Part shown: positions 1 to 8,120 of the stretch, piece after piece | How the letters are laid out: the number at the start of each line of letters is the position of its first letter | How positions within the stretch are numbered: position 1 is the stretch's first letter | DNA from: Mesorhizobium sangaii | GTDB taxonomy: Bacteria > Pseudomonadota > Alphaproteobacteria > Rhizobiales > Rhizobiaceae | Direction: 5' to 3' | Assembly: GCF_014207355.1 (NCBI RefSeq) | Contig: NZ_JACHEF010000011.1 | Coordinates: 20,701 to 84,700, forward strand | DNA length: 64,000 nucleotides | Position numbers and translations under genes: made by a program | The notes under the pieces: model-generated | Databases searched by the model: none | The model's input: the letters and a program-made list of their open reading frames with translations, nothing else | Told to the model about the DNA's origin: nothing

Positions 1-85
1 AGAACTCCTCGGCAGCCGACAGGCCCTTCAGTCGCGCGAGGATGTTCGTGACATCGATGGGGCGGCTGTCAGCGGAACAATTCAT
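1..85 (-). CDS. nifW: Nitrogenase-stabilising protein NifW, N-terminal part (cut by window edge)
   Basis: The complement reads from an ATG at 85 into a peptide beginning MNCSADSRPIDVTNILARLK and continuing LSAAEEF, which fits the start of NifW (ILxRLKxLSxAEEFF). NifW is known to protect the MoFe protein from oxygen damage. Only 28 codons are present; the gene runs off the left edge. Its start overlaps the 3' end of nifV by 17 bases, so the two are probably translated from one mRNA in the order nifS-nifV-nifW. Confidence 0.75.
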   Translation of the reverse strand, partial: MNCSADSRPIDVTNILARLKGLSAAEEF

Positions 86-1316
86 TGCATTCTCCCTGGT
101 CGGAAAACTGTGGTGTCGGTGCGTCCGTCGCAGGGCCGACCTGCGCGCAATCCGCGGTTGGAGGAATGAAATGGGATGAACCAGCCAGGCATGCCTCGCT
201 GCTCATTTTATCGTAGAGCTCGACCAGTTGAGTCGCAGTGACGGTTGATTTGGTCTCGGCCGCCTTGCGGCGGACGCGGGCCACCATAGCGGCTGCCAGA
301 TCCGGGTCGAGATCGCGGCCGCCTTCGCTCAGCACATGGGCGATCGCCGTGGCGCCGGAATGCTTGCCGATGACAATACGCCGGCAGCGGCCCAGGAGCG
401 CCGGATCGAGCCCCTGATAGCTACGCGAGTCCTTCAGCTGCCCTGCGACATGAATGCCGGACTCGTGGGTGAAAACATCGGCGCCGACGACCGGCTTGAT
501 GGCTGCCGTTGGTCGGCGGGCGGCCCGCGCCACCTGGGCGGCGAGATTGGGCAACGCGGTCAGATCGATGCCAGTATCTGCGCTGTCGAGGACGGCCATC
601 GCTGTGGCTACCTCTTCCAGCGCGGCATTGCCGGCGCGCTCGCCGAGGCCGAGGACGGTCACCGAGGCATGGCGCGCGCCGGCTCGGATCGCGGCCAGCG
701 TGTTGGCGACGGCGAGGCCGAGATCGTTGTGGCCATGAAATTCGAGGTCGATTGGAGACTGCGCCGCGACCCGGCCGACAATTTCGAAGGTCGAAAAGGG
801 GTCGAGAACGCCGACCGTGTCGGCCAGCCTGACGCGGCTCGCGCCAGCGCGCGCGGCCGTCTCAATGACGCGGGCGAGATGATCCTGGTCAGCCCGCGAG
901 GCATCCTCGCAGCCCACGGCAACGAAAAAGCCGCGGGCGGCTGCACGCCCGACCATATGCTCGATGATCTGGAGCGCTCCCGTCCGATCGAGGCCGAGCT
1001 TGGCGGCGAGTTGGATGTCCGATGCAGGCAGCGACAGATTGACGGCGGGGACGCCGCTCTCGATTGCTGCCTCGAGATCCTGCGATATCATCCGGCACCA
1101 GGCCGTGAGCCGAACCGGGAGACGCTTCGCGACCGCGGCGCGAATTGTTTCGATCTCGTCGGCGCCCATGGCCGGCGTGCCGATCTCGATCTCTGGGACG
1201 CCGGCTGCCGCAAGAGATTCGGCGAGCTCCAGCTTTTCCGTCGTCGTAAAGGCGACGCCGGGTGCCTGCTCGCCATCGCGCAAGGTCGTATCGTTGAGAA
1301 AGACTTCACGGTTCAT
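69..1316 (-). CDS. nifV: Homocitrate synthase NifV
   Basis: About 415 residues. NifV condenses acetyl-CoA and 2-oxoglutarate to homocitrate, the organic ligand of FeMo-cofactor. The HMGL-like barrel shows DTTLRDGEQAPGV near residue 10, HGHNDLGLAVANT near 200 and HESGIHV near 290, which carry the metal and substrate ligands. The start is set at the ATG at 1316 (MNREVFLNDTTLRDGEQ) rather than at an upstream in-frame codon, because this gives an ATGA overlap with the nifS stop. The protein is about 30 residues longer than usual at the C terminus. Many rhizobia lack nifV and rely on plant homocitrate, so its presence suggests some capacity to make the cofactor ligand themselves. Confidence 0.95.
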   Translation of the reverse strand: MNREVFLNDTTLRDGEQAPGVAFTTTEKLELAESLAAAGVPEIEIGTPAMGADEIETIRAAVAKRLPVRLTAWCRMISQDLEAAIESGVPAVNLSLPASDIQLAAKLGLDRTGALQIIEHMVGRAAARGFFVAVGCEDASRADQDHLARVIETAARAGASRVRLADTVGVLDPFSTFEIVGRVAAQSPIDLEFHGHNDLGLAVANTLAAIRAGARHASVTVLGLGERAGNAALEEVATAMAVLDSADTGIDLTALPNLAAQVARAARRPTAAIKPVVGADVFTHESGIHVAGQLKDSRSYQGLDPALLGRCRRIVIGKHSGATAIAHVLSEGGRDLDPDLAAAMVARVRRKAAETKSTVTATQLVELYDKMSSEACLAGSSHFIPPTADCAQVGPATDAPTPQFSDQGECNELFR

Positions 1317-2530
1317 GAGCGACTGCCGGTTCTTCCGGCGCCGGGGCATAGACCCGATTGAAGGTCCTCGGCACTTCGCTTACCCGGCCCAGAATTGCGA
1401 ACGCCACGCAGCCTCTCCACGATTGCCGGCATGACCTCGAGCGCCCGGTCGACATCCGCTTCGCCGTTGTCTCGGGCGAAGGAAAAGCGGACTGCCCCGT
1501 GTGGCATGTTCATCGCCCTCAAGACATGGCTCGGTTCCAGGCAGCCGGAGCTACAGGCGGAGCCGGCCGAACAGGCGATGCCCACGCGGCTGAGGAGAAG
1601 TGGGATTGCATCGCCTTGGATATTTTCGAAGGCGATGTTTGCGGTGTTCGGCAACCGCTCCAGCGCATCGCCAGTGACGAAGGTGTTCGGAATCCGCTGG
1701 AGAACCCCGTTCTCGAGGCGGTCGCGGAGCGACTTTACCCGTGTGGTCTCGTCGTCCATGAATTTCAACGCGAGTTCGGCCGCCATGCCGAGCCCGACTA
1801 TGCCGGGCGTGTTCTCGGTGCCGGCACGCCGTTCGTGCTCTTGGGGACCCCCCTTGATCAGCGAGCAGAAGCGCACGCCACGCTTTACATAGAGTGCTCC
1901 GATCCCTTTCGGGCCATGCAGCTTGTGGCCGGAGAGCGACAGCATGTCGATTGCGGTCGATTTCAGGTCCATCGGAAGCTTGCCGACCGCCTGCACGCCA
2001 TCGGTATGGAAGAGGGCGCCAGCTTCCTTGGCCATCTCAGCAAGCTGGGCCACGGGGAAGATCGTACCGGTCTCGTTGTTCGCCCACATGATCGAGGCGA
2101 TTGCCACGCGTGGGGTGAGGGCGGCCTTGTAGGCATCGAGGTCGAGCCGGCCATGGCGATCCACCGGGATTGTGTGCACCTTGACGTCGCGCGTCTTCTC
2201 AAGATGCGCGCAGAGCGTCAGCACGGCCGGATGCTCGACGGCGGAAGTCACGATCTCCGTTCGATTAGGCATCCCCTCGAGCGCCGAAAGAAGCGCTGCA
2301 TTGTCGCTTTCCGTCCCGCCCGAGGTGAAGGTGATCTCATCATCGAATTGCGCGCCGATCAGCGCTTGCAATTGCTGTCGTGCCGTTCTCACCGCTGCAC
2401 CAACCGAGGCGCCAAAACCATGCGTCGATGAAGGGTTGCCAAATTGGTCGGTAAAGAACGGCAACATCGCTTGAACGACCTCAGGATCGACCCGTGTCGT
2501 CGCGTTGTTATCAAGATAGACAGTCCTCAT
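1313..2530 (-). CDS. nifS: Cysteine desulfurase NifS
   Basis: A 405-residue PLP enzyme that takes sulfur from cysteine for nitrogenase Fe-S cluster assembly. It begins MRTVYLDNNATTRVDPEVV, has the PLP lysine in SGHKLHGPKGIG near residue 200 and the mobile-loop catalytic cysteine in GSACSSGCLEPSHVL near 325. Its start overlaps the end of the nifU relic, and its stop overlaps the nifV start (ATGA), so nifU-nifS-nifV-nifW was one operon. The last 25 residues (after AIVERLRGVRNS) look like non-conserved read-through. Confidence 0.95.
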   Translation of the reverse strand: MRTVYLDNNATTRVDPEVVQAMLPFFTDQFGNPSSTHGFGASVGAAVRTARQQLQALIGAQFDDEITFTSGGTESDNAALLSALEGMPNRTEIVTSAVEHPAVLTLCAHLEKTRDVKVHTIPVDRHGRLDLDAYKAALTPRVAIASIMWANNETGTIFPVAQLAEMAKEAGALFHTDGVQAVGKLPMDLKSTAIDMLSLSGHKLHGPKGIGALYVKRGVRFCSLIKGGPQEHERRAGTENTPGIVGLGMAAELALKFMDDETTRVKSLRDRLENGVLQRIPNTFVTGDALERLPNTANIAFENIQGDAIPLLLSRVGIACSAGSACSSGCLEPSHVLRAMNMPHGAVRFSFARDNGEADVDRALEVMPAIVERLRGVRNSGPGKRSAEDLQSGLCPGAGRTGSRS

Positions 2531-2904
2531 GCGTGAAATCCTGAGTTGACCAGAACGATGCGAGGCGCGAGGCCGGTCGCATTGAGCCTCTGGCGCATGC
2601 CGCCGCTGGTGACGCAGGCAGACTGACAGACGCCGACGGTTTGACGTAGACCCTGTCGCCGCCGAGATTCACAATGTCCGCGCCAGCGTCTTCGATCAGT
2701 CAAATTTGCTGGAGTGTCGCTGCGGCCGAATGCCTGGAATTGTACGGCTTTGAACGTTCCCGTCACCGGATCGGTGCCGATCATTTTAAGCGCATTGCCG
2801 CAGGCGATCGCGCCGACCGCACGGACTGCATTGGCCGTTTCCAGAACGGCAGCATTCTTCGGCCTGAAGGAGTATTCCTTGACCTTGTCGCTATAGTCCA
2901 ACAT
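2527..2904 (-). pseudogene. nifU: nifU relic with internal deletion
   Basis: The first 40 codons read MLDYSDKVKEYSFRPKNAAV and onward to GAIACGNALKM, the start of the IscU-like scaffold domain of NifU. The rest of that domain, including its second and third ligand cysteines, and the whole central [2Fe-2S] domain are missing. Downstream, pieces of the C-terminal NifU domain survive in two frames: GADIVNLGGDRVYVK in one, and VCQSACVTSGGMRQRLN with its CxxC in another. NifU is normally about 280-300 residues. This remnant cannot be a working scaffold, so Fe-S assembly for nitrogenase must use NifS with the IscA-like protein or housekeeping Suf. Confidence 0.8.
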
Positions 2905-2928
2905 GGCCTTTCTCGATATCCGGGGCGA

Positions 2929-3249
2929 TCAACTGAAGGACTTGCCGCAGCCGCACTTCCCGCGCGCGTTTGGGTTGTCGAAGACAAAGCCGGAGGATTC
3001 GAGTCCGGTGACGAAATCGACGGTCGTGCCGGCGACATGGGGCTGCGAGCCTGCGTCTACGAACATTTTGACCCCATCTGCCTCGATGATCGCGTCGCCC
3101 TCGCGCGAGACGCTCTCCAGGCCCATTAAGTATGTGAAGCCAGCGCAGCCCCCGGCCTGGACCATGATGCGAAAGCCTTCCGCCGGTTCGTCGGCGCGGG
3201 AAAGAGCGGTCTTGACGGCGGTAACGGCGTTGTCGGTGAGCGTAATCAT
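2929..3249 (-). CDS. IscA/HesB-family Fe-S carrier protein of the nif cluster
   Basis: A 106-residue A-type carrier with the three family cysteines, one in QAGGCAGFTY near residue 35 and two in GKCGCGKSF at the C terminus. Such proteins accept and pass on Fe-S clusters or iron. It is the first gene of the nifU-nifS-nifV-nifW run, as iscN is in Rhizobium etli, and lies 40 bases downstream of a sigma-54 promoter on the same strand. With nifU broken, this protein may carry more of the load for nitrogenase cluster delivery; that is inference. Confidence 0.9.
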   Translation of the reverse strand: MITLTDNAVTAVKTALSRADEPAEGFRIMVQAGGCAGFTYLMGLESVSREGDAIIEADGVKMFVDAGSQPHVAGTTVDFVTGLESSGFVFDNPNARGKCGCGKSFS

Positions 3250-3289
3250 GGTGATTTCTCCTCAGTCGGTGACGGTTTGCGGATTACCC

Positions 3290-3305
3290 TGCATGGACCG
3301 TGCCA
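3290..3305 (-). promoter_or_regulatory. Sigma-54 (-24/-12) promoter for iscA-nifS-nifV-nifW
   Basis: On the complement the sequence is TGGCACGGTCCATGCA, matching TGGCACG-N4-TTGCA in all but one base with the correct GG-N10-GC spacing. It lies 40 bases upstream of the iscA-like start. A NifA site at 3410-3425 is 105 bases upstream. Confidence 0.75.
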
Positions 3306-3409
3306 ATGGAAAAAACCGTTTCACAACAGCGCGATCTCTCTAACACTGCGATGAATCTTGTGCGCCATTGCTGGGAAGACGTCGGGCAGCCGACCCGTAC
3401 TGTCGGGTT

Positions 3410-3425
3410 TGTCGAGTCCGCGACA
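3410..3425. promoter_or_regulatory. NifA upstream activator site between two divergent sigma-54 promoters
   Basis: TGT-N10-ACA (TGTCGAGTCCGCGACA). It sits about 90 bases before the plus-strand sigma-54 promoter at 3516 and 105 bases before the minus-strand promoter at 3290-3305, so it could serve both. Its surroundings resemble those of the nifH activator site at 39778-39793, with the same spacing to the promoter. Confidence 0.65.
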
Positions 3426-3515
3426 CGGGACTGCTCCGCCTGAGTTCCTGCGCCTCTGACGTAAACCGTTGCGTGGCACGTAGAAGATTTTTTCTTGAGC
3501 TTGCTTCGGCGCAAT

Positions 3516-3531
3516 TGGCACGACTTTTGAG
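3516..3531 (+). promoter_or_regulatory. Copied nifH-type sigma-54 promoter upstream of hmuP-hmuS
   Basis: TGGCACGACTTTTGAG has GG and the expected spacing, but GA in place of the -12 GC, exactly as in the real nifH promoter (TGGCACGAGTCTTGAA at 39881). The 110 bases after it match the nifH leader, including GGCGGCAAGA, CGCGATGGATGGAACGAAGG and the ribosome-binding region. It is therefore a duplicated nifH promoter that now reads into haem genes. Confidence 0.65.
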
Positions 3532-3621
3532 GCTCCCTTTGGCGAGGCGGCAAGAACCGCCGGCCGATAATCGTCTCGTGGGTGTCCCTCGCGATGGATG
3601 GAACGAAGGAAGGAAAGCAAC

Positions 3622-3744
3622 ATGTCAGGTCTGGGTCAGATCCGCTTTCTATGGGAAAGCAGCACCGCCCGCGAAAACCGAATGCTCCATCGGCCGATTG
3701 GCGTCGATACCCACAATTGCTCACCACCGCCTGGTGGCCATTGA
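3622..3744 (+). pseudogene. nifH 5' relic (promoter-proximal start)
   Basis: ATGTCAGGTCTGGGTCAGAT matches the first codons of nifH (ATGTCAGGTCTGCGTCAGAT). After about 8 codons similarity stops: the peptide reads MSGLGQIRFLWESS instead of MSGLRQIAFYGKGG. The frame closes after 40 codons, just before hmuP. It could be translated as a leader peptide, but has no nitrogenase function. Confidence 0.7.
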
Positions 3745-3754
3745 CCGACTTGAG

Positions 3755-3973
3755 ATGGGATTAGACCAGCATGTGCCGGTCGGTCTCATAGCGTCTCGCG
3801 GTTCAAGCTGCACGCCCGGTTTCGAGCGGGTGCCGACGGCGATGCGCACGCTTTCCAGCAGCACTCTGGGCCAGCACGCGATCGGGATCGAGCATTACGG
3901 CGCGCTCTATCGGCTGAAGATCACCGCAGGGCAGCTGATCCTCAACAAGCAGGCGGATCAGCAAGGGAAGTGA
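3755..3973 (+). CDS. hmuP: Hemin uptake protein HemP/HmuP family
   Basis: The last 44 residues (RTLSSSTLGQHAIGIEHYG, then YRLKITAGQLILNK) match the small HemP/HmuP family, with its conserved pattern of an acidic/His-rich strand, YRLxIT and a final LILxK. HmuP is a small cytoplasmic protein needed in some rhizobia for haem-receptor expression. The start is uncertain: ATG at 3755 gives 72 residues, ATG at 3842 gives 43. The gene lies 28 bases before hmuS and about 225 bases after the copied nifH promoter. Confidence 0.65.
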   Translation: MGLDQHVPVGLIASRGSSCTPGFERVPTAMRTLSSSTLGQHAIGIEHYGALYRLKITAGQLILNKQADQQGK

Positions 3974-4001
3974 ACAGACAGAAGACAAGCAGGTGGACGA
4001 C

Positions 4002-5063
4002 ATGGACCAGCGTGTGGAACGCTCGCCGGCCGAAATCCGGCGGGCGCGGGAAGACATTCCGAATATACGCGAGCGCGATCTCGCCGCCCAATTGGGCATT
4101 TCCGAAGCGGAACTGGTTGCGGCGCATTGCGGTTTCGGCGCGGTGCGCATCGAGCCGCGCGTCAATGACCTGCTGACCGGCCTCGAAGCGGTCGGCGAGG
4201 TGATGGCGCTGACGTGCAATGAAAGTGCCGTGCACGAGAAGATCGGCGTCTATGACAAGGTCGTCACCGGCAACCACAATGCCATGGTGCTCGGCGAAAA
4301 CATCGACCTGCGCATCTTCCCGAAAGTGTGGGCGCATGGCTTCGCCGTCGAGAAGCGCGATGGCGGCGACATCCGCCGCAGCCTGCAATACTTCGATGCC
4401 ACCGGCAAGGCGGTGCACAAGGTGCATCTCAGGCCCGCCTCCAACCTCTATGCCTACGAGAAGCTGGTGGCGGAACTCGAATCCTCAAGCCAGGAGCCGA
4501 TCGTGTCGGTTAAGGCGAGCGGAGCCGACGATGACGCTGAGATCCCGGACCAAGCCGCCGCGGTCGAGAACCTGCGGGAGCACTGGAGCGGGCTGACCGA
4601 CGTGCATCAGTTCTTCGACATGTTGAAGACGCTGAAACTCAGCCGCTGCCAGGCGATGCGCATGGTCGGCCAGGATTACGCCTGGCTGCTCGACAATGAT
4701 GCCGTTGGCGCCATGTTCCAACGCGTGGCCGATGGCGAGATGCCGATCATGTGCTTTGTCGGCAATCGTGGTTGCATTCAGATCCATTCCGGCCCGATCA
4801 AGTTGGTCAAGCCGATCGGGTCCAGGATCAATGTCCTCGACGAGACCTTCCACCTGCATCTCAGGACCCATCACATCCGCGAGGTCTGGGCCGTGCGCAA
4901 GCCGACCAGGGACGGCCATGTCACGTCTCTCGAAGCCTATGGCGCCGACGGCAAGATGATCATCCAGTTCTTCGGCACGCGCCAGGAAGGCGAACGCGAG
5001 CGCGGCGACTGGCGGTTCATGGCCGAGAGCCTGCCGCGCATTCCCAGCCCGACCCCCGCGTGA
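4002..5063 (+). CDS. hmuS: Haem-degrading/utilisation protein HmuS (HemS family)
   Basis: A 353-residue HemS/ChuS-type protein made of two related halves. Recognisable stretches are RERDLAAQLGISEAELVAAH, CNESAVHEKIGVYDK, IMCFVGNRGCIQIHSG and LDETFHLHLRTHHI, all typical of the family. Members bind or break down haem in the cytoplasm to release iron. The ATG at 4002 is preceded by AGGTGG at good spacing; an in-frame GTG at 3993 is an alternative. With hmuP it forms a two-gene unit, and the following transporter gene hmuT is broken. Nitrogenase and leghaemoglobin raise iron and haem demand in nodules, so nif-type control of this gene is plausible. Confidence 0.92.
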   Translation: MDQRVERSPAEIRRAREDIPNIRERDLAAQLGISEAELVAAHCGFGAVRIEPRVNDLLTGLEAVGEVMALTCNESAVHEKIGVYDKVVTGNHNAMVLGENIDLRIFPKVWAHGFAVEKRDGGDIRRSLQYFDATGKAVHKVHLRPASNLYAYEKLVAELESSSQEPIVSVKASGADDDAEIPDQAAAVENLREHWSGLTDVHQFFDMLKTLKLSRCQAMRMVGQDYAWLLDNDAVGAMFQRVADGEMPIMCFVGNRGCIQIHSGPIKLVKPIGSRINVLDETFHLHLRTHHIREVWAVRKPTRDGHVTSLEAYGADGKMIIQFFGTRQEGERERGDWRFMAESLPRIPSPTPA

Positions 5064-5073
5064 GGTAAGACCA

Positions 5074-5870
5074 ATGCGCATTGCTTTTCATTTCCGCTCG
5101 GTGCTCGCGCCGATGCTCGGCGTTCTGCTGGCCGCCCCTTCGCCAGCCGAGGCCAATGAGGGCGTAGCGGTTTTTTCCGATCCGGCACAGATCGCTGGAT
5201 CGGCGGCTCCATCACCGCGATCGTCTACGCTTGGCGAAGAAAGTCATCTCGTCGCTGGCAATTCGACGAGCTACTATCCGAAAGCCGCGCTGAAGGTGAC
5301 CGATGTCGCCTACATGCGTCAGCTGCCGGCGGAGGGTGTTCTGTCGGTCAATCCGTCCAACATGCTGGCCTTGCATGGCAGCGGCGCGAAAGAAGCGGCC
5401 GATGTGTTGAAGAAATCGAACGGGCCCTTCATCGAGCTGCCGGGGCACCACCGCCATAAAGGCATCCTCGAAAGATCCGCGTCGTCGGCAAGAGCTCGGC
5501 GTCGATGCCAAGCCCAAAAGTTCGCGGCCGAGATGGATGCAAAGGTGAAGGCGGCCGAAAAGCAGACGGCCACGATCATGGAGCGCAAGCGCATCCTGTT
5601 AGTGCTGTCGCCACAGGGCAGCAAGATCCTTGCCGCAGGTAGCGACACAGCAGGCGACGGCATCATCAAGCGGTCAATACGGGCAAGGGTTTCTCGGGCT
5701 ACAAGCAGATGTCCGACGAGCGATCGTCACTGCCAAGGCGGATGTGATTCTGCCGATGAAGAATGCCGGGTCGCCGATCTCGGAGGACGAGCTGTTCGCG
5801 AACCCCTTCATCGCCATCGCCTCCACCCCCTGCGGGCATAACCAGCAAGCTGATCAGCATGGGACGGCGG
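5074..5870 (+). pseudogene. hmuT: Haem ABC transporter substrate-binding protein HmuT, frameshifted
   Basis: It opens with a signal peptide (MRIAFHFRSVLAPMLGVLLA) and matches HmuT through LVAGNSTSYYPKAALKVTDV, then LSVNPSNMLALHGSGAKEA and ADVLKKSNGPFIELP. After a disturbed stretch near 5480-5510 the frame resumes with KFAAEMDAKVKAAEKQTATI and ILAAGSDTAGDGIIK, shifts again near 5670 (GFLGLQADVR in another frame) and ends at ILPMKNAGSPISEDELFANP. The membrane and ATPase genes hmuU and hmuV are absent. The periplasmic haem carrier is dead here, so haem import would need another locus. Confidence 0.85.
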
Positions 5871-5887
5871 CTGGCCATAGCTGCCAA

Positions 5888-6107
5888 GATCTTGGCTCAG
5901 CCGCCTGCTTGCCACGCATGTTCCCACGCTGGCGGCGGCAACACCCAAAACGTGGAATGGAAGAAGTACCGCAAGCTCTGCGGGGCTCAAGGTTTTTTGG
6001 CTATGCACCGCGCCCAGTTGCCGGGAATGCAATGATTTCGAAAGCTGCTTCGGCCCGGAGGAAGGCAAAAGCGCCTCACACGGATCAAGAACGGGATCGA
6101 CTTAGAT
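5888..6107 (+). pseudogene. nifQ 3'-end relic
   Basis: The bases match the last third of the intact nifQ at 26568-26788, for example CAACACCCAAAACGTGGAAT and CCGCGCCCAGTTGCCGGGAA, including the codons for the cysteine cluster. Frameshifts interrupt it and the stop codon is lost (TTAGATCAA instead of TTGGATTAA). It directly follows the hmuT relic and shows that pieces of the nif region have been copied around the island. Confidence 0.75.
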
Positions 6108-6752
6108 CAAGAGTGGCTTTCGCCAGCGATACGGTCTTAGAGCTGGCAATTACAGATCGCGAAATGCGAGCGAGCCTCTCACATCACGGAAAGACTCTCG
6201 CGCGCACAATTAGAATCGACCGCCCTTCCGCATGATCCACTGATTGACGTGATCAGATCCATGTAAATGCGCGATACCACCCTGTCCAAACATACGTGAC
6301 GCAGACGTTGAGGTGCCTCCGACTGCAGGTTCGTGCATGGACCGCGTCAGAGCTGCTTCGCGATGTTCTTGCTTTCCTTCCTAGAGCCACGAAGCTGCGA
6401 TTTGCCTCCACGACTGTCGAGCAGATAACCGGAATACAAAAATGGAGCGTCCGAGCTTTTTGAAGGGCTTCGCATTTAAGTATCTTTACTCCATAGCCGA
6501 TGGACGGGCCTGAACTCGGAGGCGAATACCGCGGCCGCCGTCGCCTATTGCCTTGCCCACCCACGCCGGCGGCTGGCTCTTCAAACCCACACTTTCCGGC
6601 ATTAGGTAGCAAACGTCACCAGAAAATGGTTAAGTTCCTGACATTTTGGTGAAAGTTACGACGACTAAGAATACCGTCGAGGGCAGATGTATGTGCATTT
6701 GATAGCAACTGCCACCAAACACTTAAGACGTTTTAACTATGCCTTCAGGACA
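6108..6752. other. Intergenic stretch without a recognised gene
   Basis: No open frame with a recognisable protein. A 119-codon minus frame at 6253-6612 has low-complexity composition and no family resemblance. The only structured item seen is the left copy of a 15-base direct repeat at 6595-6609. Confidence 0.5.
6595..6609. repeat. 15-base direct repeat, left copy flanking hipBA
   Basis: TCCGGCATTAGGTAG is repeated exactly at 8566-8580. The two copies bracket the hipBA module. A 15-base match somewhere in 64 kb is expected by chance once or twice, so only its position is suggestive. Confidence 0.4.
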
Positions 6753-8120
6753 TCAGCGCCGACGGCCACCGGGATCGTACTCGTCATCGTTGGTGCGCGT
6801 TTTCTTTCGGGTGGGCAGGGGCTCGGAAACAGCAAGGTTGTCGAGGGATGTATCACGGCGTAGCGTCTGTGCAGGCTGAGGCCTTCGTCCATTCAGGACA
6901 AGATCAAGTTCATTTGTTCGTGCTCTGGAGAGGCCTGCTTCGTCCGCGAACCGTGGCCAGCGATCAACAGCAGAGCGGATGCGTTCGATCACGTTCAACG
7001 CTTCTTGGTCGGAAATGGAAGCGCCTTTGGCGACGGCGAGCAGATGCTGTCGTCCTGGATTCGATCCCTCCCCTGCAATCGATGCGCTGTGCTGTCCTCC
7101 AGGGCCTGCCGAGAAAGTCAGATCATACGCCGGAGAGAGTCTCCACTGCCCATTCGATCCCATCAGGAATGCATGGTTCTTCGAATGGTCGTCTCGGTTC
7201 CGTGCGTACACATTGAATACCATGTGAGCGAACATGCGGAGGACCTCCGCGCTGTCTCTCGTCATCATATGCGTCAGTTTGTGAAGTGAGCCGTAGTCAA
7301 GCGATGCTTGTCGATGGTCGGCATAGAGGAGACCGCTCGCAGTATGCATATGCAGCCGCCCCTGCGGTGTGCGGTCAAACCTCTTCGTCGCGAACAGACG
7401 ATTTCCTTTTTTTGTCTGCAGTACCCGCGTATCAGCCATGTCCAATCCGGCGGCACGTGCCATGAGCGCATAAGCTTGCTCCTCGACGCCGATGTCTATC
7501 GGGTCGTCGGAGCTACGTGATTTGACCATCCAGCGTTCGAGCCCAGGCTTCAATTGATGGCCGTAGTCAATCACGAAGATGTTCTGATCCGGATTCAAGC
7601 CGATCATGATCTTAGGACGCGCGCCTGCGGAGCCGCCTTGAGCTCCCTGCAACGCGTCGATCTCAGCGGTATCCATCTCCTTCTGAACAAGCTCAACCTG
7701 CTCAACGAACCAGTCCAAGTCGTCTCTACCTCGCTTGTCATCGGGGAGTTCAGGAACGAAGGCCAATGCTCCCATTCCTGAAGTCCCTACCGCAGAAAGG
7801 CGGTCCATGGCCGTAAGCGTGCGGTAGTCTATCCCCGCTTTTTGAAGGCGGCGATCCAGCAATAGGCGTCCCCATCCATCTGGAAGGCTGTCGTTGAAGA
7901 GCCCATGCAGGCCATTGAACGGTTCGTTCTGAGCCGGAAGAAGACCTGCCTTTACGCCGAGATGAAACGGCGAAATCAGCAGTGGTGCGGCTGTGAATTC
8001 GGCTGCATACTCAAAGTAAGCCCGCCGTTCTTCGGAACTCCAAGCAAGCGTTCCGAGATCTCGTTGCAAGCACTCGAGATCGAGGATCACCTTCATTTTT
8101 CTGATTGGCCTGAACTTCAT
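6753..8120 (-). CDS. hipA: HipA-type serine/threonine kinase toxin
   Basis: A 455-residue HipA-family kinase, the toxin of a type II toxin-antitoxin pair; known members phosphorylate translation factors such as GltX. The fold's landmarks are present: the N-terminal subdomain with NGLHGLFNDSLPDGWGR near 70-85, a glycine-rich GGSAGARPK near 162, the catalytic loop NRDDHSKNH near 308 and the metal-binding YDLTFS near 332. No frameshift is seen. It is translated after hipB with an ATGA overlap. Beyond residue 430 the tail is charged and rich in Arg and Asp. Confidence 0.93.
   Translation of the reverse strand: MKFRPIRKMKVILDLECLQRDLGTLAWSSEERRAYFEYAAEFTAAPLLISPFHLGVKAGLLPAQNEPFNGLHGLFNDSLPDGWGRLLLDRRLQKAGIDYRTLTAMDRLSAVGTSGMGALAFVPELPDDKRGRDDLDWFVEQVELVQKEMDTAEIDALQGAQGGSAGARPKIMIGLNPDQNIFVIDYGHQLKPGLERWMVKSRSSDDPIDIGVEEQAYALMARAAGLDMADTRVLQTKKGNRLFATKRFDRTPQGRLHMHTASGLLYADHRQASLDYGSLHKLTHMMTRDSAEVLRMFAHMVFNVYARNRDDHSKNHAFLMGSNGQWRLSPAYDLTFSAGPGGQHSASIAGEGSNPGRQHLLAVAKGASISDQEALNVIERIRSAVDRWPRFADEAGLSRARTNELDLVLNGRRPQPAQTLRRDTSLDNLAVSEPLPTRKKTRTNDDEYDPGGRRR

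Noticed and set aside
336..1361. A 341-codon plus-strand frame opposite nifV.
   Set aside because: nifV is unambiguous on the other strand; the plus frame is a shadow.
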